A stretch of 64,000 bases of DNA from Ruminococcus sp. AM36-2AA (GTDB taxonomy: Bacteria > Bacillota > Clostridia > Lachnospirales > Lachnospiraceae), in the NCBI RefSeq assembly GCF_003461955.1, contig NZ_QTYB01000007.1:90878-154877 (forward strand). Reading direction: 5' to 3'. Numbering within the stretch: position 1 is the first letter of the stretch; every line of letters starts with the position of its first letter. The position numbers and the translations under genes are program-made. The notes beneath the pieces were generated by a model. The model was not told the DNA's origin. It searched no databases and worked only from the letters and a program-made list of their open reading frames with translations. Positions 8,059 to 17,599 of the stretch are shown here, one piece after another.

Positions 8059-10107
8059 CTATTTGTCCCCTTCCTGATATAACTGGTCTATAATTTCTTT
8101 CAGCATTCTCTCTGTCTCATCCATGGTGTCCTTCACCTGTGCGCCGGCAATATTCAGATGTCCACCGCCGCCCATCCGTTCCATCATAACCTGGACATTG
8201 ACTTCATCAATGGCTCTGGCACTGATGTAAACCTCGTTATTATAGCTGGTAAGAACAAAAGATGCCTTGACTCCGGCAATGTTAAGAAGCTCATTGGCCG
8301 CCTGTGCACCTACAACGGTAGGGCTTTCCAGACCTTCACTTGGGCATCTTGCAATGGCAAAATAATCCCGGTAGATCTCAGCAGTACGGACAGCCTCCGC
8401 TCTCGCCTTATAGGAATCAATATTGTCACGGAGCATCTTGCGTACACGTGTCACATCCGCCCCGCATCTTCGCAGAAATGCCGCAGCCTCAAAGGTACGT
8501 ACACCTGCCCTTGTTGTAAAATTGTTGGTATCGATCATGATACCCGCATAAATACAGTCCGCCTCAATGCTGCGAAGCTTCAGCCCGTCCGCAAAATACT
8601 GCAGGATCTCCGCGATCATCTCGCAGCTTGAAGATGCATAAGGCTCCACATAGGAAAGAACTGCATTCTGTATTACCTCACTGCCACGGCGGTGATGATC
8701 CAGTACCACGATAGTCTTGGTCATATAGAGAAGATCCTGACACTCTGTATAACTTGGCTTGTTGGTATCTACTACAACCACTACCGTATTATTATCCACA
8801 AGCTCTTTGGCCTGATTACTGTCCACAAACATGGATGGTTCATAATCCGGGTTCTCCATAAAGCCACTCATCAGAGGCCGGATGGATGTGGTCGGATCAT
8901 TAATTACAATGTGCACCGGCTTACCAAGAGTCTTGCCTGCACGGTAAATACCGATGCCTGCTCCCAGAGCATCCACGTCGGTGATCTTATGTCCCATGAC
9001 AACCACACGGTCCTTGGTACTCATAAATTCCTTCAGCGCCTGGGCCTTCACGCGGGCCTTTACACGGGTGGATTTCTCCATCTGCTGAGCTTTACCGCCA
9101 ATGTAGGTGATATTATTGCCATTTTTGATCACTACCTGGTCGCCGCCACGTCCCAGTGCCATCTCAATGGCAATTCTGGCATATTCATAATTCTGAATAT
9201 AAGTGGAAGCATTCAGACCGATTCCAATACTTAAAGTCACTGCCATCTCGTTTCCGATGTTAACAGTCTTTACCTCATCCAGAATATGGAATCTCTGTTC
9301 CTTCAGAGTTTCCAGCGAGCTCTGGCGCATGATCAGGAGATATTTATCTTTCTCCAGCTTCTTTACAAGACCGTCAAAGTTGGAAAAGTACTTCGTGATC
9401 TTACGGTCGATCAGTGCGATCAGAAGAGATCTCCGCACATCCTCCACACTTTCAAGAGCTTCCTCATAATTATCCAGATAAGCCAGGGCTACTACAAGCT
9501 TATTATCTTCATTCTTCTGAATGTATTCCTTAAGCTCTGTCTCATCATAAAGATACATGGCGATCAGGCTAACATTCTGGGACATATCCTCCAGAATATC
9601 TGCATGGCTTACCACTTCTCCCATGGTCACCCTCTGCATGGACACACGATAGATCCGATCCCCGAAATGCGTACTCATCTCGGAAATTTCCAGCTCATCG
9701 GCTACCGGAAGCTTGTCCGGAGTAATGTCCGGAAAAACTGTGCTGATATTTTTTTTATAAAACTGATCTCTGCCCGTGATCTCCGAAAAGATCCGGTTGG
9801 ACCAGATCATACGGCCTTCCATATCCATAATGGCATAGGGAAGTGCCAGTTCTTCCAGCATCCTCTTTTCCACCACATCATACTGATTGGCAAATGCTAT
9901 CATATCATTGATGATCAGCGGTTTGTGATATCGGAAAAGCTGTACTGCGATAAAAATATAAATAACAGTACCTACAGACACCAGAATTCCGGCCTTCACA
10001 CTTACAATAAACACCAGCAGGTCCAGCAGCACCACCAGAACCGAAAGATACAGTGGCCAGCGCATGAAGTGTTTCATAGGCCCTTTAAATTTGACTTTGT
10101 TGTTCAT
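8059..10107 (-). CDS. gdpP: Cyclic-di-AMP phosphodiesterase GdpP (DHH/DHHA1)
   Basis: 682 residues. Two membrane helices (about 18-37 and 39-57) are followed by a PAS domain (about 85-140) and a degenerate GGDEF domain (about 195-310) without a GGDEF motif. A DHH phosphodiesterase domain has [22 protein letters not shown] and VLDHHRRG, and a DHHA1 domain carries [12 protein letters not shown] near the C-terminus. GdpP hydrolyses c-di-AMP to pApA, controlling osmolyte transport and wall homeostasis. All catalytic motifs are present. First gene of the gdpP-rplI-dnaB operon. Confidence 0.95.
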   Translation of the reverse strand: MNNKVKFKGPMKHFMRWPLYLSVLVVLLDLLVFIVSVKAGILVSVGTVIYIFIAVQLFRYHKPLIINDMIAFANQYDVVEKRMLEELALPYAIMDMEGRMIWSNRIFSEITGRDQFYKKNISTVFPDITPDKLPVADELEISEMSTHFGDRIYRVSMQRVTMGEVVSHADILEDMSQNVSLIAMYLYDETELKEYIQKNEDNKLVVALAYLDNYEEALESVEDVRRSLLIALIDRKITKYFSNFDGLVKKLEKDKYLLIMRQSSLETLKEQRFHILDEVKTVNIGNEMAVTLSIGIGLNASTYIQNYEYARIAIEMALGRGGDQVVIKNGNNITYIGGKAQQMEKSTRVKARVKAQALKEFMSTKDRVVVMGHKITDVDALGAGIGIYRAGKTLGKPVHIVINDPTTSIRPLMSGFMENPDYEPSMFVDSNQAKELVDNNTVVVVVDTNKPSYTECQDLLYMTKTIVVLDHHRRGSEVIQNAVLSYVEPYASSSCEMIAEILQYFADGLKLRSIEADCIYAGIMIDTNNFTTRAGVRTFEAAAFLRRCGADVTRVRKMLRDNIDSYKARAEAVRTAEIYRDYFAIARCPSEGLESPTVVGAQAANELLNIAGVKASFVLTSYNNEVYISARAIDEVNVQVMMERMGGGGHLNIAGAQVKDTMDETERMLKEIIDQLYQEGDK

Positions 10108-10153
10108 TGCTTTTTCCTGTTCTCAACGTAATAAAAACCACAAGTTATCTATC

Positions 10154-10182
10154 ATTATACCAGATTTCTTATTATAATTCCA
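10154..10182 (-). promoter_or_regulatory. Promoter of the gdpP-rplI-dnaB operon
   Basis: Minus strand: -10 TATAAT (10154-10159) with a 17-base spacer to a weak -35, TGGAAT (10177-10182). The gdpP start is about 47 bases downstream. Confidence 0.5.
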
Positions 10183-10275
10183 TAGTTATGATAAAATCTG
10201 TTACAGCCGGAAAACGCTGCCATACACTGCATGACTGGAAACGTCCGTTTTATAGCTTTATGTCGTCACAGAAAA

Positions 10276-10333
10276 TAAAAAACAGGACCGCTGCCATCCA
10301 GATGACTGCTCATCTGTCTGGCAACGATCCTGT
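10276..10333 (-). terminator. Terminator of the rpsF-ssb-rpsR operon
   Basis: Minus strand: a long stem from ACAGGATCG...CAGATGA pairing with TCATCTG...GCGGTCCTGT (about 24 bases per arm, few mismatches), then a T-rich run. It lies directly after the rpsR stop. Confidence 0.8.
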
Positions 10334-10345
10334 GGATGATCGGAA

Positions 10346-10609
10346 TTAGTCCTGAACGTATGGCATCAGGGACATATGACGTGCTCTCTTAACAGCAACT
10401 GTCAGTGCTCTCTGATGTTTTGCACAGTTACCTGTAATTCTTCTCGGGAGAATCTTACCTCTCTCGGAAACATACTTTCTTAACTTTGCTACATCCTTGT
10501 AATCGATCTCGTTATTCTCTTTACCGCAGAATACACAAACTTTTTTTCTTCTGCGTCCGCCTCTTCTCTTCATCGGAGAATCTGGTCTCTCGCCTCTATT
10601 GTAAGCCAT
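10346..10609 (-). CDS. rpsR: 30S ribosomal protein S18
   Basis: 87 residues. A basic N-terminus ([11 protein letters not shown]) leads into the S18 core [25 protein letters not shown]. It retains cysteines in CVFCGKEN and one in GNCAKHQR, so it is the zinc-binding form of S18. It binds S6 on the small-subunit platform. Last gene of the rpsF-ssb-rpsR operon, an order conserved in most bacteria. Confidence 0.97.
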   Translation of the reverse strand: MAYNRGERPDSPMKRRGGRRRKKVCVFCGKENNEIDYKDVAKLRKYVSERGKILPRRITGNCAKHQRALTVAVKRARHMSLMPYVQD

Positions 10610-10657
10610 GATTGTTTCCTCCTATCTTATTCGTCTCATCTGTCTTGATCAGATGTT

Positions 10658-11116
10658 CTAGTTGAACGGCAGCTCCTCATCAATTCCATCTGGAATATTC
10701 ATGAAGCCGTCGGCGCTTGCTGCGCTCGGACTTGGCATAGACGGTGCAGGTGCTGCTTCTGTTCTCGGATGAGATGCTGCATAGCTGTCGCTTGACGCTT
10801 TGCTCTCAGCAAATTCCTGATCCTCAACAACAACCTCTGTCGTATAAACCTTCTGTCCCTCACGGTTCGTATAACTTCCTGTCTGAATACGTCCCGTAAC
10901 TGCAATTTTCAGTCCCTGTCTGAAATACTTTTCCGCAAACTCTGCTGTCCGTCCGAAAGAAACACAGTTGATAAAATCAGCATTTGCTTCTCCGTCACGA
11001 CGGAATCTGCGGTCAACTGCCAGTGTATATCTGGCGATTGCCAGGGCATTTTCTCCTGCGGAATATCTTACCTCAGGATCTCTTGTCAAGCGTCCCATTA
11101 ATATTACTTTGTTCAT
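10658..11116 (-). CDS. ssb: Single-stranded DNA-binding protein SSB
   Basis: 152 residues. An N-terminal OB fold (about 1-105: NKVILMGRLTRDPEVRYS, DFINCVSFGRTAEF) is followed by a low-complexity Ala/Pro/Ser linker and the acidic C-terminal tip DEELPFN, which recruits partner proteins. It binds ssDNA during replication, repair and recombination. It lies between rpsF and rpsR as in other Firmicutes. Confidence 0.96.
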   Translation of the reverse strand: MNKVILMGRLTRDPEVRYSAGENALAIARYTLAVDRRFRRDGEANADFINCVSFGRTAEFAEKYFRQGLKIAVTGRIQTGSYTNREGQKVYTTEVVVEDQEFAESKASSDSYAASHPRTEAAPAPSMPSPSAASADGFMNIPDGIDEELPFN

Positions 11117-11196
11117 CGTTCTACCTCTCTTATGATCTCAGATTTCACTTAACTGAACAGGTTCTTAATGGTGTTTTCGAAAATCCGCTGCAAAAA

Positions 11197-11484
11197 TTAT
11201 GCCTCTTTCTTGACAACCAGGTATCTTAATACATTGTCCATGATGCGGACATGTCTCTCGATCTCCGCCGGGCACTGAGAATCTGCTTCAAACTGAATAA
11301 AATAGTAGAAGCCTTCATGCATTTTCTGAATCTCGTAAGCTAATTTCTTCTTACCCCATTCTTCAACTTCTGTGATCACGCCGTTGTAACGTGTAATATA
11401 GCTTTTTGCTTTCTCAACTACAGCGTCACGTGCTTCGTCCTCAAGCTTAGCGCTCACAACTAATGCTAACTCGTACTTGTTCAT
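11197..11484 (-). CDS. rpsF: 30S ribosomal protein S6
   Basis: 95 residues from the ATG at 11482-11484, which follows GGAGGTTAAGA; the in-frame extension upstream is leader. It has the S6 fold pattern MNKYELALVVSAKLED, EEWGKKKLAYEIQKMHEGFYYFIQF and ERHVRIMDNVLRYLVVK. It pairs with S18 on the small subunit. First gene of the rpsF-ssb-rpsR operon, with its promoter at 11563-11591. Confidence 0.96.
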   Translation of the reverse strand: MNKYELALVVSAKLEDEARDAVVEKAKSYITRYNGVITEVEEWGKKKLAYEIQKMHEGFYYFIQFEADSQCPAEIERHVRIMDNVLRYLVVKKEA

Positions 11485-11562
11485 GCTTGTCTTAACCTCC
11501 TTATGGTCTTTTGGCCCTTTGCCTGTCAAAGAGCAAGGATATGAAATATATCACGATTGTTG

Positions 11563-11591
11563 ATTCTAGCATATCTTTCCCGTGATGTAAA
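11563..11591 (-). promoter_or_regulatory. Promoter of the rpsF-ssb-rpsR operon
   Basis: Minus strand: TTTACA (11586-11591), a 17-base spacer ending in TGC, and TAGAAT (11563-11568). Near-consensus with an extended -10, as expected for a ribosomal protein operon. The leader to rpsF is about 75 bases. Confidence 0.7.
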
Positions 11592-11599
11592 GCATAAAT

Positions 11600-11794
11600 T
11601 TAATTTTTTTCGAATTTTTTCAAATCTCGTGTATTTTTCTCCACAAGCTTGCGCGCTACCATGATCTGGTGTCCACAGCCCATGCATTTCAGACGAAAAT
11701 CCGCTCCTACACGAAGGATCTCCCATTCTTTGCTGCCACAGGGGTGCGCCTTCTTCAGTGTGACAATATCTCCTACTTCATAATTTAATCCCAT
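11600..11794 (-). CDS. DUF951 domain protein
   Basis: 64 residues from the ATG at 11792-11794, with GAGGAG upstream; the longer frame continues back through an intergenic repeat without a start context. It shows the DUF951 pattern: YEVGDIVTLKKAHPCGSKEWEILRVGADFRLKCMGCGHQIMV, with cysteines at CG and CMGC. These small beta-rich proteins are almost universal in Firmicutes, frequently near ychF or rpsF. Function unknown; nucleic-acid binding has been suggested from the fold but I cannot show it here. Confidence 0.88.
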   Translation of the reverse strand: MGLNYEVGDIVTLKKAHPCGSKEWEILRVGADFRLKCMGCGHQIMVARKLVEKNTRDLKKFEKN

Positions 11795-11829
11795 TTGATA
11801 CTCCTCATTTTTCTTTTTTCCGGATATTT

Positions 11830-11902
11830 TAGTCAAACGGATAAAAATATCCGCATTCACTACGTAGCCCTGCACCGGATAACTGCTATGCAGTTTATCA
11901 GA
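11830..11902. repeat. Dispersed intergenic repeat, copy C (left half)
   Basis: Shares GTCAAACGGATA, CTACGTAGC and ATAACTGC...GCAGTTTATCAG in the same order and spacing with copy A at 55134-55296. It carries only the left half of the element and reaches just into the 3' end of the sirtuin gene. Confidence 0.65.
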
Positions 11903-12620
11903 TCCGTATCTGAGAGAACACCTTTCCGATCGGTTCTTTAATAAGAAGATCCGCATATTTGTCTCTCGGTGTCGGCGCCTTGTTGATCACCACCAGATGA
12001 TTTCCCCGGAAATAATCGATCAGTCCTGCTGCCGGATACACAGCCAGGGAAGTTCCTCCGATGATCAGGACCTCCGCCTCTGAAATTGCTCTTACAGATT
12101 CCTGGATCGTATAGTCATCCAGACCTTCCTCATAGAGAACCACATCCGGTTTGATCATACCACCACAGGTACATCTCGGAACTCCTTCTGACTCCTTCAT
12201 ATACTTAAAATCATAGAATTTCCCACACTTCATACAATGATTGCGGTAAACACTTCCGTGAAGTTCCAGAACTTTTTTGCTTCCTGCCATCTGATGAAGA
12301 TTGTCAATATTCTGAGTGATCACCGCTTTCAGCTTGCCTGCCTGCTCCATCTCTGCCAGTTTCAGATGTGCCGCATTGGGTTTTGCAGTATCACAAAGCA
12401 TCTTATCTCTGTAAAATTTAAAAAATTCTTCAGGCCTGCGCATAAAAAATGTATGGCTTAAGATCGTCTCCGGCGGATAATCATACTTCTGGTTATACAG
12501 CCCGTCCTGGCTTCGAAAATCCGGGATCCCGCTTTCCGTGGAAACTCCTGCTCCGCCGAAAAATACAATATTATTGCTCTCATCAATGATCTTCTGTAAT
12601 TTTCCTATTTCATTTTCCAT
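11898..12620 (-). CDS. cobB: NAD-dependent protein deacetylase (sirtuin, SIR2 family)
   Basis: 240 residues, a bacterial sirtuin. It shows the NAD-binding motif GAGVSTESGIPDFR (24-36), TQNIDNLH (102-109) and the catalytic H121 in ELHGS. A C4 zinc site has C129, C132, C150 and C152, and a late Rossmann segment IIGGTSLAVYPAAG follows. It removes acyl groups from lysines using NAD. It starts at an ATG with GGGAGGAAGATTCAT upstream. Its 3' end overlaps a few bases of the dispersed repeat copy C. It lies in line after sortase B on the same strand, but the 37-base gap gives no proof of coupling. Confidence 0.93.
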   Translation of the reverse strand: MENEIGKLQKIIDESNNIVFFGGAGVSTESGIPDFRSQDGLYNQKYDYPPETILSHTFFMRRPEEFFKFYRDKMLCDTAKPNAAHLKLAEMEQAGKLKAVITQNIDNLHQMAGSKKVLELHGSVYRNHCMKCGKFYDFKYMKESEGVPRCTCGGMIKPDVVLYEEGLDDYTIQESVRAISEAEVLIIGGTSLAVYPAAGLIDYFRGNHLVVINKAPTPRDKYADLLIKEPIGKVFSQIRI

Positions 12621-12657
12621 ATGAATCTTCCTCCCTTATTTTTCACATAAAAAATGG

Positions 12658-13479
12658 CTACTGTGGATCCACTGCGTTTACTCTTTTTCCCTGCACAACA
12701 AAACGTGTTGCCTGATTACCGGTGCATGTAGACAATGTAACGATCTTATCTTTCACATTCGCCTCACCCTCACCTGCTTCTGTTTTAATCTCGGAATTCT
12801 TGAACATTTTTTTCTCATATTCCAGAAATTCCTTACCAGGACCTTTAAACAGGGTATACGTATCACTGTTCACCGAAGTTGTGTATGCGGCAATGATCTC
12901 ATAGCGGTAGTTCTTCTTCGGGGTAAGTATCCAGAAATATTTGCTGGTATTGTAAAGCGTTTCATCTGCCCTGTATTTTTTCAGCATTCCAAACATGGAG
13001 CCATTCTTCATATTATGTCCGTACACCAGCGTGTTGCAGTCACTGAAATCCCTCTTATTCTCATAATCAATAAAGATTGTTCCTGCAAAATTATAATTTT
13101 TCTCATAAGTCTGGTGAAGATACATATTATTATCCTTGCCCTGTACCATCGGATAACTGATCTGAGGAAGTGCCTCCATATAAATCCAGCCGATCACATC
13201 ATCATTAATACTTTTAAGAGATGCAAAATCAACATTTATAGGAGCCACCGGCTGTTGTTCCTCCGGCTGTCCCAGATCTTCCGATGCATCCGGATCACGC
13301 TCCGTCACTGCCATTTCTGAAATGCTGTTATACTCATCTGTGCCTTTTTTATACTCTGTATAAATATGATAAAGGTTAAAGGCAGCATAGCAGAACACCA
13401 CAACTGCCACGATCAGCACCAGAGTCAGAACATAATCTCCTGCCGTTTTTTTCTTTTTCGCCTTGTCTTTCCTGCTCAT
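12658..13479 (-). CDS. srtB: Class B sortase
   Basis: 273 residues from the ATG at 13477-13479 with AAAGGAGTG upstream; the much longer open frame upstream crosses the purC terminator and is not coding. A basic N-terminus and one membrane helix (about 15-36) are followed by an acidic Pro/Gln-rich linker (about 60-82) and the sortase domain. The catalytic triad is visible: H155 (VYGHNM), C252 (STCTGN) and R259 (TRF). Features such as TIFIDYENKRDFSDCNTLVY are typical of class B enzymes. It anchors surface proteins to peptidoglycan or builds crosslinks. No obvious substrate with a sorting motif lies in this window; the large LRR protein has none. Confidence 0.9.
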   Translation of the reverse strand: MSRKDKAKKKKTAGDYVLTLVLIVAVVVFCYAAFNLYHIYTEYKKGTDEYNSISEMAVTERDPDASEDLGQPEEQQPVAPINVDFASLKSINDDVIGWIYMEALPQISYPMVQGKDNNMYLHQTYEKNYNFAGTIFIDYENKRDFSDCNTLVYGHNMKNGSMFGMLKKYRADETLYNTSKYFWILTPKKNYRYEIIAAYTTSVNSDTYTLFKGPGKEFLEYEKKMFKNSEIKTEAGEGEANVKDKIVTLSTCTGNQATRFVVQGKRVNAVDPQ

Positions 13480-13586
13480 AATCACACTCCTTTGATCTGT
13501 CAGGATTTTCTGGTTTCTGTATTTATTATAAATACCCCTCTGTTTTCTTGCAACTGTTTTGTTTTTATCACATTTTATATAGAAAG

Positions 13587-13619
13587 AAACCGCCTCGGAA
13601 TGGGCGTCCGGGGCGGTTT
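13587..13619 (-). terminator. purC terminator
   Basis: AAACCGCC (13587-13594) pairs with GGCGGTTT (13612-13619), with a further partly paired GC-rich middle. On the minus strand a pyrimidine-rich run follows. It lies between purC and srtB. Confidence 0.7.
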
Positions 13620-13654
13620 GTAAGGTATGTTCTATTTCAGAGCTGCTGTTATTT

Positions 13655-14527
13655 TCAGTCCAGTTCTTTGCCTGTGAGCATTTTGTATGCCTGGAGATAT
13701 TTCTCGATGGTCTTGTCCACGATCTCCTGCGGAAGTGTCCAGTCATTGTCCGGATTGGCTTTCAGCCAGTCACGTGCAAACTGTTTGTCAAAAGATGGCT
13801 GGCCATGTCCTGGTTCATAGCCTTCTGCCGGCCAGAAACGGGAGCTGTCCGGTGTCAGCATCTCATCACCGATGACCATGTTGCCGTCCTCATCAAGACC
13901 AAACTCGAATTTTGTATCTGCAATGATGATTCCCTTGCTGAGTGCATACTCTGCACATTTTTTGTAAAGAGCGATGGTGTTGTCACGAAGTTTTTCTGCG
14001 TACTCGCGTCCTTTTCCAGGGAAGTATTTCTCAAGATGATCGATACTCTGCTCAAAAGAAATATTCTCATCGTGATCACCGATCTCAGCCTTGGTAGATG
14101 GTGTGTAGATCGGCTCAGGCAGCTTGTCGGATTCTTTCAGACCTTCCGGAAGCTTGATGCCGCATACAGTACCGTTCTCCTTGTAGCTTGCCCAGCCGCT
14201 TCCTGTGATGTATCCACGTACGATACACTCGATCGGCAGCATGTTCAGCTTACGGCACATCATGGATTTTCCTTCAAATTTCTCCTGCTGGAAAAACTCC
14301 GGCATATCCTTGGTATCTACAGAAATCATGTGGTTTGGAAGAATGTCCTCAGTCATGTCAAACCAGAATTTGGACATCTGGGTCAGTACAGCACCTTTCT
14401 TTGTAACTTCATTATTCAGAATTACGTCAAAGCAGCTGATACGGTCTGTTGCAACCATGATCAGACTGTCGCCATTGTCATAGATCTCACGTACTTTACC
14501 TTCTTTGATTGGTTTTAATTCCTGCAT
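13655..14527 (-). CDS. purC: Phosphoribosylaminoimidazole-succinocarboxamide synthase
   Basis: 290 residues from the ATG at 14525-14527, preceded by GAGGTGTGAG; an in-frame ATG six codons upstream overlaps that site and is less likely. It shows SAICAR synthetase hallmarks: [49 protein letters not shown] and [11 protein letters not shown]. It joins CAIR and aspartate with ATP in purine synthesis. Length of about 290 is the longer variant common in clostridia and yeast. It is monocistronic here. A TTGACA at 14602-14607 may be its -35, with a poor -10. Confidence 0.96.
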   Translation of the reverse strand: MQELKPIKEGKVREIYDNGDSLIMVATDRISCFDVILNNEVTKKGAVLTQMSKFWFDMTEDILPNHMISVDTKDMPEFFQQEKFEGKSMMCRKLNMLPIECIVRGYITGSGWASYKENGTVCGIKLPEGLKESDKLPEPIYTPSTKAEIGDHDENISFEQSIDHLEKYFPGKGREYAEKLRDNTIALYKKCAEYALSKGIIIADTKFEFGLDEDGNMVIGDEMLTPDSSRFWPAEGYEPGHGQPSFDKQFARDWLKANPDNDWTLPQEIVDKTIEKYLQAYKMLTGKELD

Positions 14528-14651
14528 GTTCTCACACCTCATCATTCGGTTATTTGGTTTTTGTTTTCGACACCGTTACCGTATCACCACTCAAGCCCTC
14601 CTGTCAAGATGCCAGGCCCTTTTCAGTCATAAGTATTCGTTAAGGGATCAT

Positions 14652-16172
14652 TCATATTTTTAATAGCGACTCACATTCCTCCTGAAGTTTTTTCTCCTGT
14701 TTCCGGTAAAGAAGCTTCTCACTGCAGGCAAAATAAGGGTCACATCCATACTCCCGGATAAAAGCAGCTGCATGACTGTTCCTGGTCAGTCCGGTGACAA
14801 AAAGCACCGTTTCCTGTCCGTCTCCGAAACATGCTTTCATAAAGGCAAATGCCCGTTTCAGCTCTCTGCTGATCTTTTTAGCACAGTCTTTTCTCTTCTC
14901 TACCATTTCCGTAAACAGCTGCCGGATCCGTTCAAAACCAGTCTCTGTATCTGTGATATGTTCCTTTCGGATAGTAAGGCTGAATTCCTCCAGAGTACGG
15001 ATCACAAACTCTTCCGTGGTCTGCTGTTCCAGGTTAAGAAGCTCCGCCTCCAGACGGACAGCCAGACTTTTCTTCTTCACATCTGTAAATTCATCCAGCG
15101 CCGTCATGTCCTTTTTATCATGAAGAAAAGCTTTCAGATGCAGGAGTTCCTGATAAACAGCGCCTGTCTCTTTATCCAGCTTTTCATAATCCAGAAAACT
15201 TCCGTTGAGTCCGCTAAGCAGAAGGCCAGTTACCAGAAAACGTTCCTCAAACGAAGCACCTTCCGCCATTTTTACTTTTTTCTGCTGTTCTTCCTCCGCC
15301 ATTTCTCCGGAAAGCAGGCGTTTCAGCCCATAGTCCTCTCCGTACTTCCGATACAGCTGATAACTGGCAAAAAAGCTCCTTGCGATCTCATCCCGACAAA
15401 GATACTCCCCGATCAGATTCTCCGTGATCTCAACGCCTAGTTCCTCATAAGCTTTCAGAATTTCGGACAGATCTTCCCATCCTCTTGCCGTCACAAAGAA
15501 CTTCCCGTCCACTGTATTCTCCACGGAATAAAAATGATCTTTTTTCATGCCAAGATAAGCAAGGATCGATCCGTGGATCTCCTTTTTCCAGGCATACTCC
15601 ATCCACACATCAAGATCTGCCTCGATATCCATCCTACGCACACGGTCCAGGGTTACGATATCAAATTCCCGGACCGACTTATTATATTCCGGAGGGTTTC
15701 CCGCTGCAGCGATCAGCCATCCCTCCGGTACGCTGTGGCTTCCGAACGTCTTATTCTGAAGAAATTGCAACATGGTCGGCGCAAGTGTCTCGGAAACGCA
15801 GTTGATCTCATCGATAAACAGGATCCCCTCTTTTTTTCCGGTACGTTCCATACAGTCATACACAGAGGCAATGATCTCACTTAAGGTATACTCTGTGATA
15901 CTGACCTCTTTTCCGTTATAGCACCGGGTCACGATCCTGGGCAGTCCTACCGCACTCTGTCTTGTATGGTGGGTGATGGTATAGGCTACCAGCCCTACTC
16001 CGCATTCCTCTGCCACCTGCTCCATGACGGCGGTTTTTCCGATTCCCGGAGGGCCCATAAGCAGAATGGGACGCTGCCGGAGTCTGGGAAATGTATAACG
16101 TCCGGCTGCATCTTTCCGGTTGTAAGCCAGTAAGGTATGTTTAATCTCTTCTTTTGCCTCTTTTATATTCAT
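14652..16172 (-). CDS. MoxR-type AAA+ ATPase
   Basis: 506 residues. The N-terminal AAA+ domain has Walker A GPPGIGKTA (40-48), Walker B ILFIDEIN (117-124) and a sensor-1-like AAAGNPPEYNKSV region. A long C-terminal helical half (about 250-506) is charged and less conserved. MoxR ATPases pair with VWA-domain proteins as chaperone-like modules, for example RavA-ViaA. The VWA gene is directly upstream with a 4-base ATGA overlap, so the two are translationally coupled and probably act together. The client process is unknown. A third helical protein gene, 144 bases further upstream on the same strand, may belong. Confidence 0.85.
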   Translation of the reverse strand: MNIKEAKEEIKHTLLAYNRKDAAGRYTFPRLRQRPILLMGPPGIGKTAVMEQVAEECGVGLVAYTITHHTRQSAVGLPRIVTRCYNGKEVSITEYTLSEIIASVYDCMERTGKKEGILFIDEINCVSETLAPTMLQFLQNKTFGSHSVPEGWLIAAAGNPPEYNKSVREFDIVTLDRVRRMDIEADLDVWMEYAWKKEIHGSILAYLGMKKDHFYSVENTVDGKFFVTARGWEDLSEILKAYEELGVEITENLIGEYLCRDEIARSFFASYQLYRKYGEDYGLKRLLSGEMAEEEQQKKVKMAEGASFEERFLVTGLLLSGLNGSFLDYEKLDKETGAVYQELLHLKAFLHDKKDMTALDEFTDVKKKSLAVRLEAELLNLEQQTTEEFVIRTLEEFSLTIRKEHITDTETGFERIRQLFTEMVEKRKDCAKKISRELKRAFAFMKACFGDGQETVLFVTGLTRNSHAAAFIREYGCDPYFACSEKLLYRKQEKKLQEECESLLKI

Positions 16173-17455
16173 ATGTTATGACGCACTCCTTCCTGCTCTG
16201 CCACAAGCCGGATCGCCCAGGGCGGAACAAGCTCCATTTTTTCTGTTTTATGCAAAAATACAAAGGCCGTCTCGTAATCCGGCTTACTTCCCGGATAGAT
16301 CCCGTCTCCGTCTGTAAAATAGATCAGGGCTTTAAGACGGCGGATTTCCTTCTTCTCCTGCTGCTCCTTCACATACCGGAACACCGGTCGGAAGTCTGTT
16401 CCTCCCCGCCCCTGTATGGTGATATCTTTGCTGTATTCTTTCCATTCTTCTTCCGAATGGATCACTTTTACATCCTGGATACAGCAGTCACACTGGATCA
16501 GATAGACTTTCATCTTATGGAAAAAATTCTCTTTTTCACTGAGAATGGAATAGGTTTCTTCCAGGAATCTCCGCACAGTCTCTCCATCACAGGAACCGGA
16601 AGTATCAATGGCGATCACCAACTCCTCAAGACGGTTCACTTCCTTATATTCCAGCGGCTCGATCAGCGGAAGATTTCCATAATGTTCCATTCCGTAATTA
16701 TAAAAAATATAATCAAAACTCTCCGTATCCAGTTCCACTTCCTCCCGCAGTACGGAAAACTGGCGGAGAAATTTTTTGTAATCGTATCTTCCGGATCTTA
16801 TGGGGCCTGCATCTTCTCTCTGGTCCCCTTTCTGGCTTCCCCGTCGTTTCCGGTGATCCTGGCGGTTTGCGGCAGTATAGGAAAGAAGTCTGTTCCATTT
16901 TTCTCTTGTCTTTTTCCCTTTTTCTCCTGTGCAATTATCCCAGAGTGTGTGATCATCAAAATGAAAAGTTTCTTCCAGCTCTTCCAGATGAAATGGAAAG
17001 GTCTGTTCTTTCAGTTTCCGACAGATCTTTTCTGCGGAATCCGCGCCGTTTCCAAGAATATGAAAGACTTTTTCCCGGATTTTTTTTGCATTTCCACCGG
17101 TCTCCAGAACCGGGATCTTTTCTCTGGAAATGATCTGTTCCACAGCAATATCACAGGCCAGGTTCCATAAACGTCTGTCCTCCTGATTTTCCAGGAAAAG
17201 GTGCAGATACAGGCAGTGCAGCAGCATATGTAAATACCCTCGTCGCACTGCCTCCGGCTTTTTCACATAAAGTTCCAGCAGATATTCCGGTGAAAAAAGG
17301 AAGAATTCTCCATCTGTTCCGATGGTTCTGGTCTCTTCCGAGCCTTTCCCGGAAATGCAGGCAAAAGCACCGTCCAGATATGGAAAATAGTAGTACAGTT
17401 CGTTCCTTACATTTTCCAGGATATGTGTCCCCAGTTCTTCCTGCTTCCGATTCAC
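16169..17455 (-). CDS. VWA-like domain protein with degenerate metallopeptidase N-domain (DUF2201 type)
   Basis: 428 residues. The N-terminal half resembles the putative metallopeptidase domain of DUF2201 proteins (HMLLHCLYLH at 76-85, then NLACDIAVEQ). The expected HExxH reads HMLLH, so the catalytic glutamate is missing and it is probably not a peptidase. A basic low-complexity linker (about 195-222) leads to a C-terminal VWA-like domain with a MIDAS-type motif AIDTSGS (282-288), and the later TDFRPVF and YFTDGDG motifs complete it. Its stop overlaps the start of the MoxR gene by 4 bases. VWA/MoxR pairs are ATP-driven metal-dependent scaffolds in other bacteria; the role here is unknown. 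Confidence 0.85.
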   Translation of the reverse strand: MNRKQEELGTHILENVRNELYYYFPYLDGAFACISGKGSEETRTIGTDGEFFLFSPEYLLELYVKKPEAVRRGYLHMLLHCLYLHLFLENQEDRRLWNLACDIAVEQIISREKIPVLETGGNAKKIREKVFHILGNGADSAEKICRKLKEQTFPFHLEELEETFHFDDHTLWDNCTGEKGKKTREKWNRLLSYTAANRQDHRKRRGSQKGDQREDAGPIRSGRYDYKKFLRQFSVLREEVELDTESFDYIFYNYGMEHYGNLPLIEPLEYKEVNRLEELVIAIDTSGSCDGETVRRFLEETYSILSEKENFFHKMKVYLIQCDCCIQDVKVIHSEEEWKEYSKDITIQGRGGTDFRPVFRYVKEQQEKKEIRRLKALIYFTDGDGIYPGSKPDYETAFVFLHKTEKMELVPPWAIRLVAEQEGVRHNI

Positions 17456-17599
17456 CGGATCTGCCCCCTTTCCTTCTGACCAAACCAGTTTTTATTCCTT
17501 TCCATCCCATGTTCCTGAATATCTCTTTATTGTCATTTACATTCTGTACGTCTGTACGTGCCAAAATACATCTGGTATTACATTTTTCACCAGGTTTGT

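Noticed and set aside
13480-13746. N-terminal extension of the sortase frame
   Set aside because: It crosses the purC terminator and has no start signal; the sortase starts at 13479 after a good ribosome-binding site.
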